From assembly GCA_964527265.1 (NCBI GenBank), contig CAZGOM010000024.1:1-48078 (forward strand): a DNA stretch of 48,078 nucleotides, given 5' to 3'. The notes under the pieces are model-generated. The model searched no databases, had not been told where the DNA came from, and saw nothing but the letters and a program-made list of their open reading frames with translations. This DNA comes from CAZGOM01 sp964527265 (GTDB lineage: Bacteria > Planctomycetota > Phycisphaerae > Phycisphaerales > Phycisphaeraceae). The translations under genes and the position numbers were made by a program. Shown in pieces: positions 9,132-18,215 of the stretch (position 1 is its first letter; each line of letters opens with the position of its first letter).

Positions 9132-11108
9132 TCAGCGGGCGGCGGAGAATTCCAGGAGAGCGAGGGCTTCCTTGGCGATCTGTTCCGCGTCGAGGCCGCA
9201 GTACTTGAGGAGATCCTCAGGGGTACGGCCGGACTTGGGCAGGCGCTTGACGTGCATCTGCTTGACGTTGAAGCCGCCGCCGTCGGCGGAGACCGCGTCG
9301 GCGATGGCCGAGCCGATGCCGCCGCCGTAGTTGTCCTCGAGGGTGAGGATGAGGCTGTTGTTCTGGTTGGCCAGGTCGAGGATGGCTTCCTCATCGAAGG
9401 GAAGGCTGTAGAGGTCGACGAGGGTGGCGTCGATGCCCTTGGCGTCGAGAAGTTCGAGTGCCTTGTTGGCTTCGTGGACCATGATGCCGGAGGCGACGAT
9501 GAGGATGTCGCGGCCTTCGGTGAGGACTTCGTGGCCGCCGAGGGTGAACTTGGAGTCGTTGTTGTAAAGGAACTCGGTGTCAGCGCGGAGTGTGCGCATG
9601 TAGGCCGGGCCGTTGTGTTCCGCCATGGCGATGGTGAGGGCGTAGGCCGAGTACGCATCGGAGGGCTGGAGGAGGTAGAAGCCGGGCTGGCCGTTGGGGG
9701 TCTTCATGGTGCCCAGGGAGCGGAACCAGGCGACGTCGGGGAGGGACATCTGGCTGGGGCCGTCGGAGGCGAGGGTGATGCCGGCGTGTGAGCCGACGAC
9801 CTTGATGTGCGAGCCGGAGTTCATGGCCATTTCGATCTGGTCATAGCCGCGGGTAACGAACTTGGCGAAGGTGGAGCAGAATGGGATCTTGCCACCGGCG
9901 GAGAGGCCTGCGGCGGCAGAGAACATGTTCTGTTCGGCGATGCGGCATTCGAAGTAGCGGGCCTTGAGGTCGGCGTCCTTGGAGAACATTTCAGCGAAGG
10001 TGGAGTTCTTGACGTCTGCATCGAGGGCGACAACGTCGGAGCGGGCGTGGCCCAGAGCGCGGAGGGCCAGGCCGTAGGCGCGGCGGGAAGCAAGCTTGCC
10101 CTTGGCGACGGCGCTGTCCAAGCCGAATTTCTTGGCGGCGTCATTGAAGGAGAGGACGGGGGTGATTTTGGCGGCTTCGGGCTTGCCCGGGGACATCATG
10201 GGGATGTTGGGGCTCTTGAAGTCGATCATGGCGCCAAGGGACTTGGCGGTCGCGTCGAGTTCGGCGATCGCGGTGGCCAGGTCAGCGGCTTCGGCGGGCT
10301 TGCCGTGGTGGCCAGCGCCCTGCTGGGAAGCGGAGCCCCAACCCTTGACGGTGTTGGCGACGATGGCGACGGGGAGGGCGGAGGGATTGTTGACAGCTTC
10401 GGTGTGTTTCTGGAGGGCGGCGTGAACAGCCGAGGGGCTGTGGCCGTCGATGACCAGGGCGTTGAAGCCGTAGGCGGTGAGTTTCTTGGCCAGCACTTCA
10501 GCGGACTGCTGGTGGCTGACGACATCGGACTGGGCGTAGACGTTAGCATTGAAGATGGGGAGGACGGCCTTCAAGTTGTGGTCCTTGATGAAGTCGACGG
10601 CTTCCCAGATCTGGCCTTCGCGTGATTCACCGTCGCCGATGATGCAGAAGATGCGCTTGTCGAGCTTGTCGAGGCGTGCGGCGCCTGCAAGACCAGCGGC
10701 GACAGAGAGACCCATGCCCAGGGAGCCTGTGGCGGAGTCGAAGAAGGGGAAGCCTTCAACGGGGTTCGGGTGGCCGTCGATGACGGAGTCGATGGCGCGG
10801 AGGGTGAGGGCGTCGGCGCGGGTCATGGGGCGCCAGGAGGCCTTTTCCTTGCCGATAGCGACGCCCAGATCGGCGCAGGCGGCATAGACGATGGGGACGG
10901 CGTGGCCTTCGGAGAGGACCAGGCGGTCGCTGGAGGGGTGAGCGGGGTTATTGGGCTCAAAGCGCATGTGGTGGTACATGAGCACGGTGACGATGTGAGC
11001 CAGGCTGGCGGCGGTGGTGGGGTGGCCCGAGCCGGAAGCAGCGGTCATTTCATAGCTGAGCTTGGCAAGGTCAATGGCCTTGGCGTTGATGGTCGAGTCA
11101 AAAGACAT
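9132..11108 (-). CDS. tkt: Transketolase
   Basis: Thiamine-diphosphate enzyme moving two-carbon units between ketose and aldose phosphates in the pentose phosphate and Calvin-type pathways. The 658 residues carry the full three-domain order: an N-terminal SGSGHPTTAAS and LSEGHAVP, the ThDP/metal motif GDGESREGQIWEA with a downstream N, the pyrimidine domain with catalytic Glu in RIAEQNMF, and a C-terminal domain with IMVHEANKALELL. Layout and length resemble the shorter transketolase subgroup that includes animal enzymes. The start is supported by GGAGG 9 nt before the ATG. It is monocistronic with its own terminator at 9076-9108. Confidence 0.95.
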   Translation of the reverse strand: MSFDSTINAKAIDLAKLSYEMTAASGSGHPTTAASLAHIVTVLMYHHMRFEPNNPAHPSSDRLVLSEGHAVPIVYAACADLGVAIGKEKASWRPMTRADALTLRAIDSVIDGHPNPVEGFPFFDSATGSLGMGLSVAAGLAGAARLDKLDKRIFCIIGDGESREGQIWEAVDFIKDHNLKAVLPIFNANVYAQSDVVSHQQSAEVLAKKLTAYGFNALVIDGHSPSAVHAALQKHTEAVNNPSALPVAIVANTVKGWGSASQQGAGHHGKPAEAADLATAIAELDATAKSLGAMIDFKSPNIPMMSPGKPEAAKITPVLSFNDAAKKFGLDSAVAKGKLASRRAYGLALRALGHARSDVVALDADVKNSTFAEMFSKDADLKARYFECRIAEQNMFSAAAGLSAGGKIPFCSTFAKFVTRGYDQIEMAMNSGSHIKVVGSHAGITLASDGPSQMSLPDVAWFRSLGTMKTPNGQPGFYLLQPSDAYSAYALTIAMAEHNGPAYMRTLRADTEFLYNNDSKFTLGGHEVLTEGRDILIVASGIMVHEANKALELLDAKGIDATLVDLYSLPFDEEAILDLANQNNSLILTLEDNYGGGIGSAIADAVSADGGGFNVKQMHVKRLPKSGRTPEDLLKYCGLDAEQIAKEALALLEFSAAR

Positions 11109-11355
11109 GGGCGGGGGTCCTCCAGTTATTAGTTGTTCGTGCTTGTCAAAGTACGGCCTCGGAAATAGAAGCGGGACATTATCACTCGAAAACGGCCCGG
11201 TCGCAACGGCCCAAGGGGGGTTTTAGTGATAGTTTCTTAGTTTCTGGCATTTGGGAAAGTTGGAATTATCATTTCCGGGGGGGCGGGGTAAGATGTTCCC
11301 GACACTTTCGTGGACCCGATGCTTTTCGAACCTATATCAGGGCCGGGCTTGCTAC

Positions 11356-12819
11356 ATGAACAAGAAATTCAATCTCAATCTCCTGGTTCTGGCCGGCGTG
11401 TTGGCGTGGCTCCTGCCTGCCGGGCGGGCAAGCGCGCAAGTTTCAACCGAGCGCTTTGACCGGTTTCTGGAGCAGTTCGAGCAGACCAACCGCCTGCGCG
11501 TGGACCCCAACGTTCCCGAAAATCAAAGGGCGTATGTGGATTTCGGCGGGTTTACGACGTTTAACTACTTCATGGTGCAGGATGGGGTGCAGTACACCAA
11601 CCTCCGGCAATACGACTTGAACGCATATGGCCGGCTGAACATCGACGGGGTGCATGATTTTTTCGTGCGTGCGCGGACGAGCTACCGGGATTTTGATCCT
11701 GGCGACAGCTTCGACGGGCGCGGGGATGAATGGATCATGCCGACGGTGGACCGGGCTTTTTATAAGTTTGACCTTGGACGCGCGATGCAGGCGTACGAGG
11801 GTAAACGGGTGGACTACAACGTCGTAGCGACGGCGGGACGGCAGCTGATCAACTGGGGCAACGGGGTGGCGTTCAACCAGGAAATCGACGGCGGGCGTTT
11901 TCAACTGACCTACGACAAGGTGACGCTTGAGGCCATGGTGGGTATGACGCGCGACTCGACGATTGACATCGATACGTCACGCCCCGGGTTCAACTCGCAG
12001 ACCAACCGTTTGTTCTACGGCGGCATGCTGACGACGGATGTGAGCGCGTTCTTCCAGCCGTACGTCTATGGTCTGGTGCAGGAAGACTACAACCGGCCTT
12101 CGACGCTGGTGGCGACGGTGCCGGGCGTCGGTCCGACGACGACCAATTTCCAGTTCGACAGCTATTACATCGGCGGCGGGTGGCGCAGCGCGCTTTCGGA
12201 CCAACTGGTGTTCTCCAGCGAGTTTGTCTACCAGGGTGGGCGCAACCTGACCAACAGCTTCACGGTGGTGCCGCCATTGGCCATCACCCAGTCTTATGTG
12301 GACATCAGCGCGTTCGCCGGGGATGTGCAGCTTGATTACATGGTGGGGGATGCGAACAATTCGCGTTTCTCGGGCGAAGTGATTTTTGCGACGGGTAACG
12401 AGGACCGGCTCAACACGACCAACACGTTCGGCGGCACGGCGCCGGGGTCGACGGATACGTCGTTCAACGGGTTTGGCTTACTCAACACGGGTCTGGCATT
12501 TGCGCCCAATGTTTCCAACCTTGTGGTGTATCGCGGGGGTATTTCGACCTTCCCGTTTGTGTCGACGCGTTTCCTGCAAAGGCTGCAGATAGGCGCGGAC
12601 ATGTTGGTGTTTACGAAGTTCGACCAATCGGCACCGATTGACCAGCCATCGGAGAATTCCTACTACCTGGGTTTGGAAACCGATTTCTACATCAACTGGC
12701 AGATCACCAGCGACCTGACGTTCGGCGCGCGCTATGGCATGTTTGCGCCGGGCCAGCAGTTGAACGGGAACAAAGAACTGCGTCAGTTCCTGTATACAGG
12801 GCTGACGCTGGCGTTTTAA
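11356..12819 (+). CDS. Outer-membrane beta-barrel protein (porin-like)
   Basis: Signal peptide MNKKFNLNLLVLAGVLAWLL ending near ASAQ, then 487 residues in total rich in alternating aromatic strands (DFFVRARTSYRDF, FDSYYIGGGWRS, NSYYLGLETDFYI), ending in LTLAF with a C-terminal Phe as in outer-membrane barrels. The layout resembles alginate-export/DUF1302-like porins, but I cannot assign a substrate. ATG at 11356 is preferred over the upstream frame since it begins the signal peptide. It is followed by a lipoprotein and a FecR protein on the same strand with 70-75 bp gaps, so they likely form one transcription unit. Confidence 0.75.
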   Translation: MNKKFNLNLLVLAGVLAWLLPAGRASAQVSTERFDRFLEQFEQTNRLRVDPNVPENQRAYVDFGGFTTFNYFMVQDGVQYTNLRQYDLNAYGRLNIDGVHDFFVRARTSYRDFDPGDSFDGRGDEWIMPTVDRAFYKFDLGRAMQAYEGKRVDYNVVATAGRQLINWGNGVAFNQEIDGGRFQLTYDKVTLEAMVGMTRDSTIDIDTSRPGFNSQTNRLFYGGMLTTDVSAFFQPYVYGLVQEDYNRPSTLVATVPGVGPTTTNFQFDSYYIGGGWRSALSDQLVFSSEFVYQGGRNLTNSFTVVPPLAITQSYVDISAFAGDVQLDYMVGDANNSRFSGEVIFATGNEDRLNTTNTFGGTAPGSTDTSFNGFGLLNTGLAFAPNVSNLVVYRGGISTFPFVSTRFLQRLQIGADMLVFTKFDQSAPIDQPSENSYYLGLETDFYINWQITSDLTFGARYGMFAPGQQLNGNKELRQFLYTGLTLAF

Positions 12820-12892
12820 GCGATCAGGTTCGCAGGTTGGTGATTCACGGGACGACACGGCTTACAGCAGATTCATGCAAGGGATAGATCGG

Positions 12893-13621
12893 ATGCAAAA
12901 GTCCAACTCCATGCTCGCCAGATATACAACTTCTTATGCCGCGCTTGCGGTGCTGGGGACGGCCACCTTATGGGCAGGGGGTTGCCAGAAGGCGATCGAC
13001 GCCAATAACCTGGGTGACGACCCGAAGGAGACTGCGACGACGTTTGAGGGCCGGATGGATTTCTGGCACACGCTGGCAACGGACCGGATCTGCTCCAACG
13101 ACGAGGCATTTCACGGGTTGCTGATGTACATCGACAAGGCAGACCAGGCCAAGAGCTATGAAGAGCGCGTGACGCTGATGAAGTCGCTGGGCATGCTGCA
13201 GGAAGGTTTTGATGGCAAAGCGAAGGAAGCCGTGACGCGCGGGACGGTGGCGGTGGCGGTGGTGAAGGTGCTGGAGATCAAGGGCGGGATCATCCTGCAC
13301 GTGTTCCCCAAGTCCGAACGCTATGCGACACGTGAACTGGTGTATGAAGGCGTCTACCCGCCGAGTACGCAGAACCAGATTTTCTCCGGTGCGGAGTTTG
13401 TGGGCATCATCGGGCGGATCGAGGACTACCAGCGGATGGCGCCCAAGACGGTGGCGATCACGAGTTCTGGCGCGGGTTCGGGCACCGCCGGAGGGGCGCA
13501 AGCTGGTGTGGAAGCTGGGGCGCCTGGGCCGGAGCAGGCCAAGCCCGGGTTGCAGACGAGCCCGCCGAAGCCTGATGTGGGGCAGCCGGCGCCGCAGTCG
13601 CCGGCGCAAGTGACTCCATGA
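12893..13621 (+). CDS. Putative lipoprotein
   Basis: The 242-residue protein has a hydrophobic N-terminus and a lipobox-like LWAGGC about 30 residues in, so it is probably anchored in the outer membrane or periplasmic face. The middle (AVAVVKVLEIKGGIILHVFP) may be a small beta domain; the last 50 residues are a Gly/Pro/Ala-rich tail that looks disordered. ATG at 12893 has AAGGGA 8-9 nt upstream, better than the ATG at 12875. It sits between the porin and the FecR gene. No known family was recognised. Confidence 0.65.
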   Translation: MQKSNSMLARYTTSYAALAVLGTATLWAGGCQKAIDANNLGDDPKETATTFEGRMDFWHTLATDRICSNDEAFHGLLMYIDKADQAKSYEERVTLMKSLGMLQEGFDGKAKEAVTRGTVAVAVVKVLEIKGGIILHVFPKSERYATRELVYEGVYPPSTQNQIFSGAEFVGIIGRIEDYQRMAPKTVAITSSGAGSGTAGGAQAGVEAGAPGPEQAKPGLQTSPPKPDVGQPAPQSPAQVTP

Positions 13622-13691
13622 GTTAAGCGATTTGCATGCCTATAGTTATGTCTTCGCTGGAAGCAGTCTGATTGAGTCCTGGAGAACTGTT

Positions 13692-14927
13692 ATGAAAAAG
13701 ACGATGTTGAATAAGACTCTGCGGTCGGGCGCGCTTGCGGCCGCTGTTTGCATGGCGATGGGGCCTTCTCTGGGCATGGCGCAGCCGAGGGCGACCACTG
13801 CGCCGGCCGGGAGCCAGCCGTCTTCGCAGCCCACGGGTCAATCGATCTCGGGCACGATTCAGTACATCAAGGGGGATGTGCGTGTGCGTGCGTCGGAAAA
13901 TTCACCGTGGGTGCAGGCGACGGTGGGTATGGTGATTCCCGAGGGCGCGGAGGTTCAGACGGGGTTTAAATCGCAGGCGGACATTTTCATGCCTCCGGCG
14001 CAGAAGCTGAGCCTGGACCGGATGACGACGGTGAAGCTGGTGGAGGTTAAGCGCGATGGCGACAAGATCAAGAGCAACATCGGAATGCAGTACGGGCGGA
14101 CGCAGTTGAATATCGAGAAGTCCGGGGCGGTGCATGATGCGAGGATTTCTACGCCGAGCACGACGCTGGCGTTGCGTGGCACTGAGGTGTGCATGTTTGA
14201 TCAGGCGCCGTTTGCGCCGGTCGCGATCAGCTACACGGGACGCGCCAATGCGGAGTTCCGCGGGCGGACCTTCAACATTCCCTTTGGGACCAACCGTTAC
14301 ACCGAAATCACCGATGGGAATGACAACCCGGCGGAACAATCACAGTTCGGCACGGGCGTGAACCTGCGGCCCGACTCAGGTACGACGACGACCGAGCAGC
14401 AGATGGTGTCGCGCTACCCGACTTTCAACGGTACGGGTGGCGGGATCATTACGGGTGTGACGGCGGTGAACAAGTCGACATCGACGCCGTTCGGGCGGTC
14501 ATTCGACAACTCCGGATCCAACGCAGGTGGATTGACATTCCCCATGCCCAACCCGACGGTGGTGGATGGGCAGCTTTCGATGAGCCTCTCATCGCCGCTT
14601 GGGTCGAATGTGAAGTTCACGGTTATTTCCCCGTTCAACGAGTTCATCAGCCAGCAATTTGGCTCTGCGCGGCTGGGGGCAACGTTTACGCAGACGACGA
14701 CGGAATCAGGAAACAACCAGAACGTGACCTGGACGACCAAGTACCCTGAGGGGAACTACATCCTGCGCGCGCAAGGCTCGGGGCTGGCGTCGTCGACTGT
14801 GCCGGTGCAGTTCCAGGTGCGGCAGGACGGGATGTCGCCAGTGTCGTTTGACCGGACGCTGAGTTCTTCGCGCACGGTGCAGAACATCGACCTGATGATC
14901 AAGAAGGGGAGCACGCCTGCGCCTTGA
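13692..14927 (+). CDS. FecR-domain periplasmic protein
   Basis: Signal peptide, then a FecR-like beta domain: ISGTIQYIKGDVRVRASENS, a V-PEGAEVQTG step, DRMTTVKLVEV, and a region after QYGRTQLNIEKSG with ARISTPSTTLALRGTE, the hallmark of FecR domains that relay envelope signals. The second half (NPTVVDGQLSMSLSSPLGSN, then YPEGNYILRAQG) looks like an Ig-type domain. 411 residues. ATG at 13692 has GGAG 8 nt upstream. It is next to a CHASE2 cyclase; FecR and CHASE2 domains are often found together, so it may feed that sensor, though a terminator separates them. Confidence 0.8.
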   Translation: MKKTMLNKTLRSGALAAAVCMAMGPSLGMAQPRATTAPAGSQPSSQPTGQSISGTIQYIKGDVRVRASENSPWVQATVGMVIPEGAEVQTGFKSQADIFMPPAQKLSLDRMTTVKLVEVKRDGDKIKSNIGMQYGRTQLNIEKSGAVHDARISTPSTTLALRGTEVCMFDQAPFAPVAISYTGRANAEFRGRTFNIPFGTNRYTEITDGNDNPAEQSQFGTGVNLRPDSGTTTTEQQMVSRYPTFNGTGGGIITGVTAVNKSTSTPFGRSFDNSGSNAGGLTFPMPNPTVVDGQLSMSLSSPLGSNVKFTVISPFNEFISQQFGSARLGATFTQTTTESGNNQNVTWTTKYPEGNYILRAQGSGLASSTVPVQFQVRQDGMSPVSFDRTLSSSRTVQNIDLMIKKGSTPAP

Positions 14928-14953
14928 GGCGTAGTGTGATGAGAATTTAAAGG

Positions 14954-14984
14954 CGCGGGTCTTTTTTGAGGCCCGCGTTTTTTT
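14954..14984 (+). terminator. Intrinsic terminator after the FecR gene
   Basis: Stem CGCGGG/CCCGCG with a loop holding TTTTTT, followed by seven T. It ends the porin-lipoprotein-FecR unit before the cyclase gene. Confidence 0.85.
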
Positions 14985-15071
14985 ATGGGCGGCTGAGGCT
15001 GTGAGGGTGCGGTGGTTGGGTTTATCATGCTCAGGCAGGCTCCATAAGTTCGGCTTTGAATGAGGAAGCGT

Positions 15072-18032
15072 ATGGCGAAGGGCGCGGCCAAGCGGAAATT
15101 GTCCAAGGTGGCGTTGCCGCTGGGGGTGGGGCTGGGTGTCACGCTGATGGTGCTGGTGATGCAGCTGATGGGGTGGTTGGATCGGCTCCAGGGTTACTTC
15201 TACGACGTTCGCGCGACGTATTTTCAGTATTTTGCGTCCAGGCCAACCGACACGCTGATGCACCTGCACATTGATGACAAGGCGCTTGATGTGATTGGAG
15301 GATGGCCGTGGCCCAGGAGCAACCTGGGGCGGATCATCGATGAGCTCTCTCTGGCGGAACCGAAGGTGGTTGCGTTTGACTTCATTTTCATTGAAGCGCA
15401 ATCGCACAAGGCGATCGGAGACCAGGGGAAGGTTTTAACGCTGACGGGGAAGGATGAAGACAAGGCGTTCGCGGATGCGATCAAGCGGGCGGGGAATGTG
15501 GTGCTGCCGATTCGATTCGGGGTGCATACGGCGGAAGCGGCGCGTGAAAAAGCCGTGCTGGTGCTGGTGGCGGACCTGGAACAGGATAAAGAAGCGGTGG
15601 TCGAGCGGCTGAACCGTGCAAAGGATGCGGAAGCGGCGAAGTGGGTGCAGCAGGGCGACAGCAATTACTGGGGTGCGTTTGATGAAGCCGCGATGCGGCG
15701 GATTGATGGGGAACTGGCTTTTGGCCATGAGCCGCAGACGCTGGCCAAATGGCGTGAAAGGCTACTGCCCAAAGAAAATAAAATGTTCGTTACCGATGAA
15801 CGCCTGAGGCGCATTCAAAAGCTGATTCTCAAGGTGAAGGCGATACGCATGACGTATCGTTTCACCCGTCCGGCCCAGGAGGCGAGGGATCCGGTGATGG
15901 TGGCCGACGACGTGAATCCGCCGGTCCTGGCCCTGGCGGGGGACATTTCTGGTACGGGTTTCGTCAACTCATTCCTGGATGACCGCGGCGTACTGCGGAC
16001 TCAGCCGCTGGTGGTGAACTATGAGGGGCATCTGTATCCGCAACTGGGGCTGACGCTTGCGCTCAAGATGCTGGGTGTGCCGTGGGAACGCGTGCGCGTG
16101 GAACCCGGGCAAATGGTGATCCCCGCGCCGGGGGGAGATATCGTCGTGCCCACGCACAAGCAATGGTCAACGACGTCCCAGCAAGAGGTGGGGACGATCA
16201 TGAACATCCCCTGGTTTGGCGATCCGGCGACATGGAAAACGATTTATCAGGATAAGACCGCCGCGGGCCAGGCGAAGGAAGCGGCCGCGACGAACCCTGC
16301 GACGAACGCAAAGACCGCCAACCGCAAGGCGGGAGCCGATGAGGCGGACACGCAGGAGTCGCAACGGTCGATCACCAAGATATGGGACATCATTACGCTG
16401 GAGGAAACGCTCAAATTCAATCTTAAAGAGTTGGATGCGGTGCTTCCAGGCCTGCTGGTGATGGTTGATCAAGATGCGCTTGCGGCTTATACCACCCGCG
16501 AATTCACGCCCAGCGATGTGGCGGGAAGAGTGGCATTCATCGAGCCCGCCCTTGCAAAGGCGAAGGACAAGAACGGCTCTTATTACCAATACCTGACCAA
16601 GACCGATGAGGAAATCGAGAAAGAGCCTGACGCCCAGGACCGGCATATGCTCAAAGCCTTCAGAACCGCGGTCAAGGGACTGCCGCTCTTGAAGGAAGAG
16701 CTTCTGGAATCGCAGAAGAAGATCATTGATGCGCGCGCGCAGGTGCGACAGATGATCAAGGGGAAGGCCGTGCTGATCGGATGGGTGGCGACGGGAGCGC
16801 TGGCGGATATCGCCAAGACCAGCCTGCATTCGGTCATGCCGGGGGTGATCGCCCATGGGGTGATCTATAACGGGATCATGCGTGATGAGATGTGGAGCCC
16901 TGCGCCGGAATGGGCGGATATCGCAGTGACGCTTTCGCTGGGTGTGCTGATGACGGTGCTGGTGGTGTACCTCCAGCCGGTGCAGGGAACCCTGTGCGCG
17001 CTGCTGCTGGGCGGGGGGTATTTCTTCATTAATGGCCTGGTGGTGTTTGATTACGGAAACGTGCTGCTCGAATTGGCAGGCCCGCTGACGGCGATCACGT
17101 TTGTCTGGATGCTGACGACATTGATGAAGGTGTTGGAGGAGCGAGCGGAACGGGCGCGCATCACGGCGCGGTTCCGGTCGTACGTCGATCCGGCGCTGGT
17201 GCAATATGTGATTGACCACCCGGAAGAAGAAGTGCTGACGGGTCAGAAGCGCGAGATGACGGTGGTGTTCACGGACTTGGCGGGTTTCACAACGATTTCG
17301 GAAATCCTGCAGGAAAAGACCGTTGAGATTTTGAATGAGTACATTGATCTGGTGGTGCCGATCATCAAGGAGCAGAACGGCCTGGTGAACAAGTTCCTGG
17401 GTGACGGCGTGATGTTTTTCTACGGTGCGCCCGAACTGAACCAGGAACATGCCTTGTGTGCCGTGAAGACGGTGCTGAAGCTGCAGGAAGCGCTGGTGGT
17501 GTTCAATGAAGGGCTCAAGAAGCGCGGGCTGCCGACGGTGAAAATGCGCGCGGGCGTGGCTTCAGGGCCGATGATCGTGGGAGACGCCGGCGGACGCGGG
17601 CGCAGCGATTACACGGTGCTGGGGGACACGGTCAATACGTCGGCGCGGCTTGAATCAGCCAACAAGGCGACAGGGTCGCTGATGATGGTGAACCAGCGGG
17701 TGGTGGAACTGGTGCCGCCGGGGATGTTTTTGTTCAGGCCGATGGCTCGGCTGACGGTGGTGGGCAAATCCAAGCCGGTGATGGTGTATGAGCCGATGGC
17801 CTACATGGACCGGGCGAACATGGCGCAGTTGAAATATGTGGAAGCGACGACGCTGATGGTGGAGGCGTTCATCAAAGGCGAGTTTGCGCAATGCATCAAG
17901 CAGGTGGAGGCGCTGGAGCGTCTGGCAGGGGGCGACAAGCTGACCAACACCTACCGGACGCTGAGCGAGAAATATCTCAATGAAGGGCTTCCGCTGGGAT
18001 TCGACGGGCAGATCGTGCTGTCGGAGAAGTGA
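15072..18032 (+). CDS. CHASE2-domain adenylate/guanylate cyclase
   Basis: Membrane sensor making cAMP (or cGMP). An N-terminal helix is followed by a large periplasmic CHASE2 domain (GYFYDVRATYFQYF, then IDDKALDVIGGWPWPRS, VVAFDFIF), three membrane helices around residues 620-700, and a class III cyclase domain from about residue 730. Metal Asp residues are in FTDLAGFT and LGDGVM, and the Asn/Arg pair is in GDTVNTSARLE. An insert of ~150 residues in CHASE2 is Lys/Glu/Ala-rich. ATG at 15072 has GAGG 6 nt upstream; ATG at 15060 is possible. The next gene encodes a cyclic-nucleotide-binding phosphatase, a likely reader of its product. Confidence 0.9.
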   Translation: MAKGAAKRKLSKVALPLGVGLGVTLMVLVMQLMGWLDRLQGYFYDVRATYFQYFASRPTDTLMHLHIDDKALDVIGGWPWPRSNLGRIIDELSLAEPKVVAFDFIFIEAQSHKAIGDQGKVLTLTGKDEDKAFADAIKRAGNVVLPIRFGVHTAEAAREKAVLVLVADLEQDKEAVVERLNRAKDAEAAKWVQQGDSNYWGAFDEAAMRRIDGELAFGHEPQTLAKWRERLLPKENKMFVTDERLRRIQKLILKVKAIRMTYRFTRPAQEARDPVMVADDVNPPVLALAGDISGTGFVNSFLDDRGVLRTQPLVVNYEGHLYPQLGLTLALKMLGVPWERVRVEPGQMVIPAPGGDIVVPTHKQWSTTSQQEVGTIMNIPWFGDPATWKTIYQDKTAAGQAKEAAATNPATNAKTANRKAGADEADTQESQRSITKIWDIITLEETLKFNLKELDAVLPGLLVMVDQDALAAYTTREFTPSDVAGRVAFIEPALAKAKDKNGSYYQYLTKTDEEIEKEPDAQDRHMLKAFRTAVKGLPLLKEELLESQKKIIDARAQVRQMIKGKAVLIGWVATGALADIAKTSLHSVMPGVIAHGVIYNGIMRDEMWSPAPEWADIAVTLSLGVLMTVLVVYLQPVQGTLCALLLGGGYFFINGLVVFDYGNVLLELAGPLTAITFVWMLTTLMKVLEERAERARITARFRSYVDPALVQYVIDHPEEEVLTGQKREMTVVFTDLAGFTTISEILQEKTVEILNEYIDLVVPIIKEQNGLVNKFLGDGVMFFYGAPELNQEHALCAVKTVLKLQEALVVFNEGLKKRGLPTVKMRAGVASGPMIVGDAGGRGRSDYTVLGDTVNTSARLESANKATGSLMMVNQRVVELVPPGMFLFRPMARLTVVGKSKPVMVYEPMAYMDRANMAQLKYVEATTLMVEAFIKGEFAQCIKQVEALERLAGGDKLTNTYRTLSEKYLNEGLPLGFDGQIVLSEK

Positions 18033-18075
18033 AGCAGATGGGTCTTGGGTTCTGGGTCTTGGGTTTTGTCAGAAA
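18033..18075 (+). repeat. G-tract repeat, family 1, single arm after the cyclase gene
   Basis: Begins at the cyclase TGA with AGCAGAT and carries four G3 runs at 18040, 18047, 18054 and 18061 (7-nt spacing), then TTTTGTCAGAAA. Nearly identical to 3031-3075. No inverted partner was found nearby. Confidence 0.8.
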
Positions 18076-18100
18076 GGCATTGGTGTTTGGGTTTTGGATG

Positions 18101-18118
18101 GTGTTCCACGTGGAACAC
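18101..18118. other. parS-like centromere site
   Basis: Perfect 18-bp palindrome GTGTTCCACGTGGAACAC. Its 16-bp core TGTTCCACGTGGAACA matches the ParB-binding parS consensus (TGTTNCACGTGNAACA). It is intergenic. parS sites usually cluster near the replication origin, so this hints that the window is origin-proximal. No parA/parB genes are in the window, and no second copy was noticed. Confidence 0.75.
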
Positions 18119-18164
18119 GGGTTTTGATAGGGTTTGGCCGGATGTAGACCCCTGGCCCCCCGCT

Positions 18165-18170
18165 TATAAT
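18165..18170 (+). promoter_or_regulatory. Possible promoter -10 of the PP2C/CNB gene
   Basis: Perfect TATAAT 45 bp before the start at 18216; a weak -35 (TGTAGA) lies 16 nt upstream. This would let the phosphatase gene be transcribed independently of the cyclase. Confidence 0.45.
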
Positions 18171-18215
18171 CCAGCCAGCACCTTTTTGAATGTCGGCTTG
18201 AAAGGACGATCCGTT

